A model generated the notes under the pieces. That model was not told the DNA's origin and did not search any database. It worked only from the letters and a program-made list of their open reading frames with translations. Source: G963667075 sp963667075 (GTDB lineage: Bacteria; Pseudomonadota; Alphaproteobacteria; Micavibrionales; Micavibrionaceae). From it: a DNA stretch of 64,000 nt. Below are positions 42,536 to 51,599 of this stretch, piece after piece (position 1 is the stretch's first letter; every line of letters starts with the position of its first letter). A program made the translations under genes and the position numbers. The DNA lies in assembly GCA_963667075.1 (NCBI GenBank), contig OY762938.1, positions 1,550,001-1,614,000 on the forward strand, written 5' to 3'.

Positions 42536-43738
42536 ATGCCTAAAATAAAAGTGGAATCACCGGTCGTTGAAATTGACGGGGATGAGATGACTCGTGTGAT
42601 CTGGGCATGGATTAAAGACTATTTCATTTATCCCTATCTGGACATTGACCTTCATTATTACGATCTGTCTATTCAGAACAGGGACAAAACCAATGATCAG
42701 GTTACGATTGATGCGGCGCAGGCTATTCAAAGATATGGCGTTGGTATTAAATGTGCAACGATTACGCCGGATGAAGTGCGGGTAAAAGAATTTTCTCTAA
42801 AGAAAATGTGGAAGTCGCCCAATGGCACGATTCGTAATATTCTGGGTGGAACTGTTTTCAGGGAGCCCATTATATGTGCGAACATTCCGCGTTATGTGCC
42901 GGGATGGGAACAGCCTATTGTGATTGGCCGTCATGCCTTTGGTGATCAATATAAAGCGACTGATTTAAAAGTGCCAGGGCCAGGCAGGCTCTCTCTCGTT
43001 TATGAACCAGATGATGGTGGTGATGTTCAGACGTTTGAGGTGTTTCAGTTCCCGTCTGCCGGTGTGGCGATGGGGATGTATAATCTGGATGATTCAATCA
43101 AAGGCTTTGCGCGCTCCTGCTTTAATTACGCGCTGTCCAGAGATTATCCGCTTTATCTCTCTACAAAGAACACCATTTTAAAACAATATGACGGCCGCTT
43201 TATTGAAATTTTCGCCGATGTGTATGCGCAGGAATTTGAGCAGGCTTTTAAGGAAAAAGGGCTCTCGTATGAGCATCGTCTGATTGATGACATGGTGGCG
43301 CAGGCCGTGAAGTCAAAGGGGGGCTTTGTGTGGGCCTGCAAGAATTATGATGGTGATGTGCAATCAGATATTGTGGCGCAGGGGTTTGGGTCTCTTGGTC
43401 TGATGAGCTCAATCCTTTTAACGCCTGACGGGCGCTGTGTGGAATCAGAGGCTGCGCACGGTACGGTAACGCGCCATTTCCGTTTGTATGAGCAGGGGCA
43501 GGAAACCTCAACCAATCCGATTGCCTCCATTTTTGCCTGGACCAGAGGGCTGCAATATCGCGGAAAATTCGATGGTAACCAGCCTTTGATTGATTATGCA
43601 CGAAGACTTGAGCAAGCTTGTGTTAATACTGTAGAGCAAGGCTATATGACCAAGGATCTTGCGCTTCTTGTGGGTAAGGATCAAAAACATCTGACAACAA
43701 AAGAGTTTATGGATAGAGTGGCAAAACGGCTCGGATGA
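42536..43738 (+). CDS. icd: NADP-dependent isocitrate dehydrogenase, homodimeric (subfamily II)
   Basis: A 400-residue TCA-cycle enzyme making 2-oxoglutarate, CO2 and NADPH. The sequence is of the alphaproteobacterial/eukaryotic-type: PVVEIDGDEMTRVIWAWIKD, the substrate motif KSPNGTIRNILGGTVFREPI, the metal-binding SDIVAQGFGSLGLMSS, and the NADP-site AAHGTVTRHF. Full length. It begins 13 bases after the exporter scar. Confidence 0.97.
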   Translation: MPKIKVESPVVEIDGDEMTRVIWAWIKDYFIYPYLDIDLHYYDLSIQNRDKTNDQVTIDAAQAIQRYGVGIKCATITPDEVRVKEFSLKKMWKSPNGTIRNILGGTVFREPIICANIPRYVPGWEQPIVIGRHAFGDQYKATDLKVPGPGRLSLVYEPDDGGDVQTFEVFQFPSAGVAMGMYNLDDSIKGFARSCFNYALSRDYPLYLSTKNTILKQYDGRFIEIFADVYAQEFEQAFKEKGLSYEHRLIDDMVAQAVKSKGGFVWACKNYDGDVQSDIVAQGFGSLGLMSSILLTPDGRCVESEAAHGTVTRHFRLYEQGQETSTNPIASIFAWTRGLQYRGKFDGNQPLIDYARRLEQACVNTVEQGYMTKDLALLVGKDQKHLTTKEFMDRVAKRLG

Positions 43739-43800
43739 ATTATATTTAAATTACGATCTATAACTTTTTGTTAAACCTTTTTTCGTTAACTTGACCTGTC

Positions 43801-44871
43801 ATGTTTATTAATCGACGAACATTTTCTGTACTTTTGACCGGGCTGCTTTTCATGTTGGGAACAGCTTTTCCGGCTTTTGCCGCGGAAAAGGCTTCTGTTT
43901 ATCCATATGATTATATCGGTGAAATGGAGGAATACGAAGCAAAGTACGAGGATACGCTTGTTCATCTGGCAAGAGCCAATAATCTCGGTTTTGTGGAGAT
44001 CAGAGCAGCGAACCCTCATTTGGACCCATGGATTCCCGGGCGCGGTGCAAAAATTGTACTACCAAAGATGCATTTGTTGCCTAAAGCACCGCGTGACGGT
44101 ATCGTGATTAACCTGTCAGGCATGCGTCTTTATGCTTTTGTGAATGGTGAAGACGAGCCTATGACGTTTCCGATCGGTATTGGCCGTGACGGCTTATCGA
44201 CTCCGATTGGTGAGACGGTGATTTCATGGAAAAAAGAAGGCCCCACCTGGCGTCCGACAGCCAGAATGCGCAAAGAGCATCCGGCGTTGCCAGTATCTGT
44301 TCCGCCGGGGCCGGATAATCCTTTGGGTACGCACATACTTTATCTGGGGTGGCCGCAATATGGTATTCATGGCACGAACCGTCCTTTTGGTATTGGACGT
44401 CGTGTGAGTAGCGGTTGTATTCGCCTTTATCCTGAAAGCATTGTACAGCTTTTTTATGCTGTTGAGGCGGGCCTGCCTGTTCATGTTGTTGATCAGCCGG
44501 TAAAGGTCGCCTGGGTTGGTGATACGTTTTATGTCGAGGCACATCCATCACATGATCAGGCTGACTATTTTGAAAAAGAAGGTCATGTCAGAGATTATGA
44601 GCTGAGCGAAAAAGAGATGATCGGTATTATTAAAGAAGCTGGAAAATATGCTGATCATCTGGACTGGAAAGAAATTCGTACGGTGGTGCGTGAGCGTCGT
44701 GGCTATCCCATTGCTGTGGCTAGTCGTTCGGTGTCTGATGAAGGTGCTGATGGTAATGGTACGGATGATAAGGATAATAATAAAAACGAGGATAATCCAT
44801 CTTCGGACTCTGTTGTTTTGTCTGATGTATCATCTCCCCCATCTGTATCTGCTGCTAATTTTAATCAGTAA
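43801..44871 (+). CDS. L,D-transpeptidase (YkuD) with LysM domain
   Basis: A 356-residue exported cell-wall enzyme. Signal peptide (1-28, AFPAFA), a LysM-like peptidoglycan-binding domain (about 40-88, YEDTLVHLARANNLGFVEIR), and a YkuD catalytic domain (about 95-220) with the His/Cys motif YGIHGTNRPFGIGRRVSSGC (catalytic Cys at the end) followed by IRLYPE. The last 60 residues are low-complexity Asp/Asn/Ser. It forms 3-3 crosslinks or attaches outer-membrane lipoproteins; which of these cannot be read from sequence. Confidence 0.95.
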   Translation: MFINRRTFSVLLTGLLFMLGTAFPAFAAEKASVYPYDYIGEMEEYEAKYEDTLVHLARANNLGFVEIRAANPHLDPWIPGRGAKIVLPKMHLLPKAPRDGIVINLSGMRLYAFVNGEDEPMTFPIGIGRDGLSTPIGETVISWKKEGPTWRPTARMRKEHPALPVSVPPGPDNPLGTHILYLGWPQYGIHGTNRPFGIGRRVSSGCIRLYPESIVQLFYAVEAGLPVHVVDQPVKVAWVGDTFYVEAHPSHDQADYFEKEGHVRDYELSEKEMIGIIKEAGKYADHLDWKEIRTVVRERRGYPIAVASRSVSDEGADGNGTDDKDNNKNEDNPSSDSVVLSDVSSPPSVSAANFNQ

Positions 44872-44885
44872 AATGGGTGCTGTGA

Positions 44886-45152
44886 TCAGGCTGGCGGGCT
44901 ATAGGCTATTATAGCGTAAAGGGCTGGTGTGAGGAACGGGATGAAAAGGAAAAATGCCTGAATGCGTTTGTCGTCGAATGTAAAAAAGGGCAGGCTCAGT
45001 CCTGTGCCAATGAGCCACCAGAAAACAATATTGCTGTAATAGCTAAAAGGGAGCCCGTTTGTTTTCAGGGCTAAAAAGAACACTAATCCAACAAGAACGA
45101 AGCTAAGACCGCTTGTAAGAAGAAAGACAAGTGTTTTTTTAAAAGCGTGCAT
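44886..45152 (-). CDS. Small hypothetical inner-membrane protein
   Basis: An 88-residue protein with three hydrophobic helices (about 7-27, 37-55 and 65-84), short basic loops and a proline-ended C-terminus. It lies between convergent L,D-transpeptidase and the small lipoprotein gene. The ribosome binding site (cagg) is weak. No family recognised. Confidence 0.5.
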   Translation of the reverse strand: MHAFKKTLVFLLTSGLSFVLVGLVFFLALKTNGLPFSYYSNIVFWWLIGTGLSLPFFTFDDKRIQAFFLFIPFLTPALYAIIAYSPPA

Positions 45153-45187
45153 GGTAAACCTGAAAAGACGAATAGCCCAAAAATAAA

Positions 45188-45212
45188 AAGGCCGTCTGAA
45201 CGTCAGGCAGCC
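45188..45212 (-). terminator. Terminator after the small lipoprotein gene
   Basis: On the minus strand, GGCTGCCTGA and TCAGACGGCC pair (one mismatch and one G-U) around a 3-base loop and are followed by TTTTTATTTTT. It ends the lipoprotein transcript, 40 bases past its stop. Confidence 0.7.
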
Positions 45213-45250
45213 TCTTTATTTAGCTTAAAACATTACAGCAACGGGCTGTA

Positions 45251-45436
45251 TTATTTATTCATTTTTTGTTCAAATACAGGTTCTGCACTTTTCACAGGCT
45301 GTACTTCTACAGTGTCTTCATGACCAGCTGTGCGTCCGTATGGAGGCTCAACATCTACAAAACCTTTGTTTGTTGTGTTACATGCTGACAGGCCAAAGGC
45401 GCCAAGTACACAAATCATAGCAAAAAACTTCTTCAT
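45251..45436 (-). CDS. Small lipoprotein
   Basis: A 61-residue lipoprotein with a clear signal and lipobox (MKKFFAMICVLGAFGLSACN, Cys19) followed by a short, charged 42-residue tail. A good ribosome binding site (gaggaaaag) precedes the ATG and a terminator follows, so it forms its own unit. Small lipoproteins of this kind are often abundant envelope components; whether it is a substrate of an L,D-transpeptidase is speculative, as it lacks a C-terminal lysine directly at the end but ends NK. Confidence 0.8.
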   Translation of the reverse strand: MKKFFAMICVLGAFGLSACNTTNKGFVDVEPPYGRTAGHEDTVEVQPVKSAEPVFEQKMNK

Positions 45437-45614
45437 ACTTTTCCTCTTTTCGATTTTTTGAGAAACAAAACAGAAATAATCCTTAACCTATTAAGGACGA
45501 AACCTTAACCATATATACACAAGATCGTACAGTTTGAATATAGTTTTTAAAGAAAAAGACTTATTTTTTTAGAGAAAATTACCATAACATCAGCAGTCTG
45601 CCGTATTATGCGCA
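45437..45614. other. AT-rich intergenic region
   Basis: 178 bases upstream of the small lipoprotein gene and downstream of the amidase gene (both minus). It presumably contains the lipoprotein promoter. No repeat or RNA fold is obvious. Confidence 0.3.
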
Positions 45615-46850
45615 TTAATGTTCATAGCTGTCCATTTTTATGAAATATTGATCTATTCCTTTTTTTATTGAGGCGGCTATTTTGTTTTGATAGTTCGCAC
45701 CGCTTAGGCGGTAGGCTTCCGTTTTGTTGGACATAAAGCCTACTTCTACCAGAACAGATGGGGTGTCGGGTGCTTTCAGGACGGCGAAACCGGCGTAGCG
45801 ATGCGGGCGTTCCAGCATTTCTATGCCGTTGGCTTTTGTTTGGGAAACGAGCGTATTAGCAAAGAATTTTGACTGATTCATAGTGTCCCGCATGGCAAGA
45901 TCAATCAGTATGTCTGCAACTTCTTCGTCTTCATGACTTAGATCAATGCCGGCGATGAGGTCTGCCTGATTTTCTTTTGTGGCGAGTTTTGCTGTTTGAG
46001 CGTCAGATGCTTTTTCTGATAAGGTATAGACGGAGAAGCCTTCAACGTTTCTTTTGGGAATAGAATCTGCGTGGATTGAGATAAACAGGGCGGCGTTATG
46101 TTTTCTCGCTATTTGCACGCGTTCATACAGTTTTAGATATTTATCGGTGTTTCTTGTCAGTTTGACGGTGTATTTTCCGCTGGCTTCGAGCTGATTTTTT
46201 AAGGCTTTGGATACGGCAAGTGTTACGTTTTTTTCGAATACCTTGTTAATGCCAATAGCACCGGGATCAACACCGCCATGGCCGGGATCTATAACAATGA
46301 TGGGTTTTTTCCCCGTTCTTTGTTTATTGGCAGGCGGGGGAGGTACTGGCGGTGGTGTATGCTTTGCGGCTTGCTGATAAATAGGATCATTAAAGTTTAA
46401 CGTGCCGTGAATGTCGGATTTCTTTTGTGCAAACAGCGTTGTTGAGGCTTTGTAGAAATCAACCACAAGCCGGCTTGGTTTTCCGTCCTGTGCTGGAAGC
46501 ATAAAAGCCTTTTTGATAAGGGTGGGCTGTGCCAGATCAAGAACAAGGCGAGAGAATCGTCCGTCTATATTTCCCTGTCGAATGTTTTTTATGCCAGGCT
46601 CTGATGGTTTTGATATGACGCCGGCCTGCCATTTAAACTGAGGCAGGTCAACAACAAGCCTGTATGGAGAGGTCAGCATAAAAACTCTAAAATCTACGGT
46701 ATCATCTAATTCAATGACCATTCTTGTTTTATCTGGATGAACCCCGAAGCGGACGTTATTTACGTCCAGCGCATAAGCCCCCGAAAAGGGAAGGCTCATC
46801 ACAAATAGCACGAAGAAAAAAAAAGCAGGTAATTTCATAAAGCGGATCAT
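45615..46850 (-). CDS. N-acetylmuramoyl-L-alanine amidase with AMIN domain (AmiC-like)
   Basis: A 411-residue exported zinc amidase that splits septal peptidoglycan. Signal peptide (about 1-27, SGAYA), AMIN domain (about 30-125, VRFGVHPDKTRMVIELDDTV), a Pro-rich linker (PPPVPPPPANKQ), then an amidase_3 domain with the zinc ligands in VIDPGHGGVDPGA (His), EKNVTLAVSKAL (Glu), SIHADS (His), and the catalytic Glu in PSVLVEVGFMSNKTEA. The start at 46850 gives the shorter signal peptide; the frame opens at 46874. A second AMIN protein is encoded at 5786-6793. Confidence 0.95.
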   Translation of the reverse strand: MIRFMKLPAFFFFVLFVMSLPFSGAYALDVNNVRFGVHPDKTRMVIELDDTVDFRVFMLTSPYRLVVDLPQFKWQAGVISKPSEPGIKNIRQGNIDGRFSRLVLDLAQPTLIKKAFMLPAQDGKPSRLVVDFYKASTTLFAQKKSDIHGTLNFNDPIYQQAAKHTPPPVPPPPANKQRTGKKPIIVIDPGHGGVDPGAIGINKVFEKNVTLAVSKALKNQLEASGKYTVKLTRNTDKYLKLYERVQIARKHNAALFISIHADSIPKRNVEGFSVYTLSEKASDAQTAKLATKENQADLIAGIDLSHEDEEVADILIDLAMRDTMNQSKFFANTLVSQTKANGIEMLERPHRYAGFAVLKAPDTPSVLVEVGFMSNKTEAYRLSGANYQNKIAASIKKGIDQYFIKMDSYEH

Positions 46851-47277
46851 ATCCTGTTGTATTTTTGAAGGCAATTTTTTCCCTGACTATTTTGCTCATT
46901 TTTTTATTGTGCTGATTGGGAGAGCTGTGTAATGTCATTTATTGAAAGCAACATGTTACAGTTTTAGCATATTGACGAAAAAAGAAGTTAAGGATTTTCC
47001 AAAAGTTTTAAGGTTTCGCTAGCTGTAACGGTATTACATAGGCTCTCTATTTTGTTGTGAGGGGGCTGTATGGAAAGGTTTTTTTCAAGGAAGGTCAGCG
47101 TTTTTCTTTTATTTTTTTACTAAAATAGTGAGAAGGCGGCCCTTTGAGGAACCATTTTTTTGGATTTAACAGTTTTTTATGCAGGTGCGCCGTCCTGCCT
47201 CTTTTTATAAATTTTTAAGGCGTTGCTTTTAAGAGGAAGGCTTTGTCGGCTTTAAGCCTGCTGGAGTTATAAGAGTA
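46851..47277 (+). promoter_or_regulatory. Long leader region of rne
   Basis: 427 bases lie between the divergent amidase and RNase E genes. Long leaders are known to mediate RNase E autoregulation in enterobacteria. Here several U-rich and hairpin-capable stretches occur, for example around 47085-47150 and 47160-47230, but no conserved leader motif is recognised by eye. Promoters for both genes must lie within it. Confidence 0.4.
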
Positions 47278-49911
47278 ATGGCAAAAAAAATGCTGATTGA
47301 TGCAACTCACGCGGAAGAGACGAGAGTTGCAGTGCTGGATGGTAACCGTCTAGTGGATTTTGATTATGAAAGTAAGTTTCGTAAGCCCCTGAAGGGGAAT
47401 ATTTTTCTGGCAAAAGTGACACGTGTAGAACCTTCTCTGCAGGCGGCTTTTGTGAATTTTGGTGGTAACCGTCATGGTTTTCTGCCTTTTACCGAGATAC
47501 ATCCTGATTATTTCCGTATTCCTATCGCGGACCGCGAGGCACTGATCGCTGAAGAGCTTGCTGAGCTTGAGGCGCGTAAAAAAAGGAATGAAGAGGAGGA
47601 TCTGGAGCATGAAGATATCATTGACGATGAAGCCGAAGAGGTGGAAGACGTCGATGACGAAGATCATGAGATTGAGGAAATCGGTGGCAGTGTGCCGATG
47701 GATGATCTTTCGGAATCCGAGGATATCACTGATAATAAAAAAACCGTAAAAACCACAGAGCCTGATTCTTCTGAAGCAGTGCCTCTGGATGAAGACGTTG
47801 ATCTGTCTTCGGATTCTGAGGTCTCTGACACGACTGAAACGTCGCTCTCTGATGAGGCGTCAGATGCTTCTGATTCAGGCGATCAGGATGATTCGGAAGA
47901 TAAGAATGACAAAAAGAAAAATGGAAAAAGAAGATATCCGAGACGTAACTACCGTGGAAAAAAAGGTAAAAGCCGGCGGTATTCATCGGCTCATTCACGG
48001 CGGGTAGAGCGTGTAGGCGGGGAAGAAATTGAGCAGCCTTACCGCCCGAGCATTCGTCGTAAATACAAAATTCAGGAAGTGATTAAACGCGGCCAGATTA
48101 TGCTGATTCAGGCCTCAAAGGAAGAGCGTGGCAATAAAGGGGCTGCGGTTACTACTTATCTGTCTCTGCCTGGCCGTTATAGCGTTCTTATGCCTAACAG
48201 CCCTCGTGGCGGCGGGGTAAGTCGTAAAATTGCGAGTGTTAAAGAGCGCAAGCGTATGCGTGAAATTCTAGAGGAACTGGAAGTACCAGAGGGTATGTCC
48301 GTTATTATGCGTACGGCTGGCGTTTCCAGAACAAAGTCTGAAATTAAGCGGGACCTTGATTATCTTATGCGGATCTGGAACAAAATCCGTGAGTTGACGT
48401 TGAATTCAACAGCGCCTGCAATGGTTTATGAAGAGGGCAACCTTTTAAAACGCTCCATTCGTGATATTTACACAAGAGATGTGGATGAGATTTTAGTGTC
48501 TGGGGAGGAGGGCTATAAAGAGTCAAAGGACTTCATGAAAATGCTGATTCCTTCACATGCCAAGAAAGTCAAATTTTATAAGGATAATAAGATCCCGCTC
48601 TATCAGCGTTATCAGGCTGAGAGCCAGATTTCTGATATTGGTGAGCCGACCGCATCGTTAAAATCCGGTGGTTATCTGGTGATTAATCCGACAGAGGCCC
48701 TTGTCTCTATCGACGTGAACTCTGGGCGGGCGACAAAAGAACGCCATATTGAAGAAACGGCCCTTAATACGAATCTTGAGGCGGCTGACGAGGTTGCCCG
48801 TCAATTGCGTTTGCGGGATCTGGGTGGTTTGGTTGTTATTGACTTTATTGATATGGAGGACTACCGCAACAATCGTAAAGTTGAAAGACGATTGAAAGAG
48901 GCCCTTTCGAGTGATCGGGCGCGTATTCAAATCGGCCGTATTTCTTCTTTTGGTCTGATGGAACTGTCGCGTCAGCGGCTGAATCCCAGCTTGACTGAAG
49001 CGCAGTTTGAAGCCTGTCCTCATTGCAGAGGGTTAGGCTACAGACGTACCGTTGATGCGATGGCGATTATGGTTCTTCGGGCTTTGGAAGAAGAGGGGGG
49101 GCGCGAACGCAGCAAAAAAGTTGCACTGGTTGTTTCGAATGATGTCGCTTTGTTTATTCTTAACAGCAAACGTCAAATGCTGGCTGATATAGAAGAACGT
49201 TATGGTATCAGTGTTCTGATCCGTGTCGAAAAAGACCTGCCAGCCTCTGACTATAGAATTGAACTGCTGAAAGTAGAAGAGACTCCAGTCGAAAAAGACG
49301 AGAGCAAAGAGGATCCGGATGAGGATGGGAATCAGAAGAATAAAAACCGTTCCGCTCGTTCTTCTAATAATAAAGGAAACACAGCAAAGCGTGGTCGCAA
49401 AACATCTCGGAGTCGTTATAAGCAAAAGGATAAAAATGAACAGGCGACGGCAGAAGATGAGCCACAGGATGTCGTAGCTGAGACGCAGACAGATACGGAT
49501 ACTGGCACTGATATTGATGGGAAGGAGAGAAAGCCTGCCAAAAAACGTCCAACACGCAGAAGGCCCCAAAAGAAAGATGATAGTAAAAAAGAGATAAAAG
49601 AAGGCCATGACGAAACAGCAGAATCTCGGCCTGCACAAAACAAAGAAGTCGATGATGTAAAGGAAAGCAGGAAAGACAATAAAACGTCACAAAAAACATC
49701 ATCTGCGCGGCGTACTCAGAAGAAAAAAGTGGAAAAAGATGAAAATCCTCCTTCTCCTGATTCGACGAAAAAAAAGACGGATGAAAAAGGCGATGAAAAA
49801 TCAGTTTCTGTTTCAAAGAAGGCAGAAAAACAGGAACCTAAAGAATATGAAACCGTTAATAAAGAACCTGCACAGAAGAAAAAAGGCTGGTGGGGCCGTT
49901 TAGTGGAGTGA
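47278..49911 (+). CDS. rne: Ribonuclease E
   Basis: An 877-residue endoribonuclease that organises the RNA degradosome. Start MAKKMLIDATHAEETRVAVL; the S1 domain is split by a roughly 160-residue acidic, then basic insertion (about 100-260) before RGQIMLIQASKEERGNKGAA. The DNase I-like catalytic region has VSIDVNSGRATKER and GGLVVIDFIDMED (metal Asp residues), and the zinc-link CPHCRGLGYRR. The C-terminal third (about 675-877) is disordered and charged, ending QKKKGWWGRLVE. In Caulobacter a similar C-terminal Gly-Trp-Trp motif binds PNPase. The acidic S1 insertion is known in alphaproteobacterial enzymes. Confidence 0.97.
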   Translation: MAKKMLIDATHAEETRVAVLDGNRLVDFDYESKFRKPLKGNIFLAKVTRVEPSLQAAFVNFGGNRHGFLPFTEIHPDYFRIPIADREALIAEELAELEARKKRNEEEDLEHEDIIDDEAEEVEDVDDEDHEIEEIGGSVPMDDLSESEDITDNKKTVKTTEPDSSEAVPLDEDVDLSSDSEVSDTTETSLSDEASDASDSGDQDDSEDKNDKKKNGKRRYPRRNYRGKKGKSRRYSSAHSRRVERVGGEEIEQPYRPSIRRKYKIQEVIKRGQIMLIQASKEERGNKGAAVTTYLSLPGRYSVLMPNSPRGGGVSRKIASVKERKRMREILEELEVPEGMSVIMRTAGVSRTKSEIKRDLDYLMRIWNKIRELTLNSTAPAMVYEEGNLLKRSIRDIYTRDVDEILVSGEEGYKESKDFMKMLIPSHAKKVKFYKDNKIPLYQRYQAESQISDIGEPTASLKSGGYLVINPTEALVSIDVNSGRATKERHIEETALNTNLEAADEVARQLRLRDLGGLVVIDFIDMEDYRNNRKVERRLKEALSSDRARIQIGRISSFGLMELSRQRLNPSLTEAQFEACPHCRGLGYRRTVDAMAIMVLRALEEEGGRERSKKVALVVSNDVALFILNSKRQMLADIEERYGISVLIRVEKDLPASDYRIELLKVEETPVEKDESKEDPDEDGNQKNKNRSARSSNNKGNTAKRGRKTSRSRYKQKDKNEQATAEDEPQDVVAETQTDTDTGTDIDGKERKPAKKRPTRRRPQKKDDSKKEIKEGHDETAESRPAQNKEVDDVKESRKDNKTSQKTSSARRTQKKKVEKDENPPSPDSTKKKTDEKGDEKSVSVSKKAEKQEPKEYETVNKEPAQKKKGWWGRLVE

Positions 49912-49917
49912 TATGAA

Positions 49918-50556
49918 ATGAAAAAAAACACCGTACTGATATTGTCTTTGTGCGTATTTTCTCTGGCGTTTGCCTTTTCTGCAGATGCTGAAGAGGCTGT
50001 GCCGCAGGAACCTGTGAAGGTAGAAACAAAGGTGAAAACCACTGGTGATGAAAAAGCCGAAACACCTGTTACAAAGCTGGAAGATCTGACAAATAGTATG
50101 ATGGATGGCCTGGATGAGGAACAGCTCAAGCAGTTTGCTGCGATTAGGCTGGCGCATGGTGTTTTACGCTCGGTTAAGGAGGTCCAGAGTTCTGTCGGGA
50201 GGGCCGTTACAGCCTGCGTTGAAGAAAATCCGACACTGAAAGATTCTATGGAAACACGTTTCAGATCATGGAAGTCTGCTATCCGTCCAGTTCTTAAAAA
50301 GGGTGAGGATCGTGTTGCCAAGATGATCATTTTGCAGGACTATGCAAAACCATCAGAGGTACGTTCTTATTTGACCTCTTTTGACGAAGCGATTGCCTAC
50401 AGGGAAAAAAATATTGAAAAAAAACCTGTAACAGAGAAAGCTTCCTGTGAAGCCATGCTCGAAAAAATGGACGAGACACAGGAGAGATTGCTTGATCTCA
50501 TGAAAGAATCTCTTGGTCTGGACCAGCCTTTAACAAAGTCTGAAAAAACGGAATAA
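49918..50556 (+). CDS. Secreted hypothetical protein, helical
   Basis: A 212-residue exported protein with signal peptide (1-24, SADAE), then a Glu/Lys-rich linker and a mainly helical domain with two cysteines (TACVEEN and ASCEAML). It starts seven bases after rne and its stop overlaps the glycosyltransferase start (TAATG), so it may be cotranscribed with both. No family recognised. Confidence 0.7.
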   Translation: MKKNTVLILSLCVFSLAFAFSADAEEAVPQEPVKVETKVKTTGDEKAETPVTKLEDLTNSMMDGLDEEQLKQFAAIRLAHGVLRSVKEVQSSVGRAVTACVEENPTLKDSMETRFRSWKSAIRPVLKKGEDRVAKMIILQDYAKPSEVRSYLTSFDEAIAYREKNIEKKPVTEKASCEAMLEKMDETQERLLDLMKESLGLDQPLTKSEKTE

Positions 50557-51596
50557 TGAGAATCCTGCAAAGTTTGGCTGGGGCCGAACATGGCGGAGCC
50601 GAAACAGCCTTTGTTGATACCTGCATAGCCATGAAGGAAGCCGGACACATGATAGAGGTGGTAACACGGGCAAATGCGGTTCGTGTGCCCCGTCTGGAAA
50701 GGGCCGGCATAAAGGTTCACACCTTGCCGTTTGGTGGGCGCGTTGATTTTTATACGCCCTGGAGAATAGCGCGGATTGCCCGTCTGTTTAAGCCAGATAT
50801 TGTGCAGTGCTGGATGTCGCGTGCAGCAGCTAAAACGCCTGCCTCAAAAAATTATGAGAAAGTGTGCCGGCTTGGTGGTTATTACAAAACGAAATATTTC
50901 AGGACAGCCGATTATTTCATAACAATTACGCCTGATATTAAGCGTTACCTCATGGAAAACGGCGTGGAGGAAGAACGTATTCGGCATATCAATAATTTTG
51001 CCGAGACCGAAGAGACAAAGGATATTGTGGATCGTGCTGCGCTTGATACGCCGAAAGACGCACCACTTTTACTCTCTTTAGGCCGATTACATGAGTCCAA
51101 GGCGTTTGATACGCTGATGCGGGCTGTAAAGGATGTACCGGGTACTTATCTCTGGATTGCAGGAGAAGGTCCGCAGCGTGTCGCGCTGGAACAACTTCGC
51201 ACGGCTCTTGGTCTTGAGGACCGTGTGAAATTTCTAGGCTGGCGAAATGACAGGGCTGCCCTGTTTAAGACGGCGGATATATGCGTCTTTCCATCGCGTT
51301 ATGAGCCTTTTGGCACAGTTTTTGTGCAGGCCTGGGCGCAAAAAACACCGTTGATTACAAGTGCGGCTGATGGCCCGAAACAGTTTGTAAGGCACGAGGA
51401 AGACGGCCTTATGTTTCCTGTGGATGATGTGGCCTCTTTGACGCACTCTATAAAGCAAATGATAGAGGATAAAGTGCTGCAGGCGCGTTTGGTTGAAAAC
51501 GGTTACGAACGATATATAAATGAGTTTTCAAAAGAAAAAACGATAAAAGCTTATGAAGATTACTTTCAAAGCATGTTGAATAAAAGGAACGTATAG
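50556..51596 (+). CDS. GT4-type glycosyltransferase
   Basis: A 346-residue two-domain (GT-B) glycosyltransferase. The N-terminal domain has LAGAEHGGAETAFVDT, the acceptor-side Gly-rich loop; the C-terminal domain has LLSLGRLHESKAFDTLMRAV and the EX7E element in VFPSRYEPFGTVFVQAWAQK, which bind the nucleotide sugar. It resembles enzymes of lipopolysaccharide or exopolysaccharide synthesis. No sugar specificity can be read. Coupled to the secreted protein upstream. Confidence 0.92.
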   Translation: MRILQSLAGAEHGGAETAFVDTCIAMKEAGHMIEVVTRANAVRVPRLERAGIKVHTLPFGGRVDFYTPWRIARIARLFKPDIVQCWMSRAAAKTPASKNYEKVCRLGGYYKTKYFRTADYFITITPDIKRYLMENGVEEERIRHINNFAETEETKDIVDRAALDTPKDAPLLLSLGRLHESKAFDTLMRAVKDVPGTYLWIAGEGPQRVALEQLRTALGLEDRVKFLGWRNDRAALFKTADICVFPSRYEPFGTVFVQAWAQKTPLITSAADGPKQFVRHEEDGLMFPVDDVASLTHSIKQMIEDKVLQARLVENGYERYINEFSKEKTIKAYEDYFQSMLNKRNV

Positions 51597-51599
51597 AAA

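Noticed and set aside
49033..50330. Long minus-strand frames opposite the end of rne and the next gene
   Set aside because: They mirror the Lys/Glu-rich low-complexity tail of RNase E, giving Phe/Ser/Leu-rich sequence; not genes.
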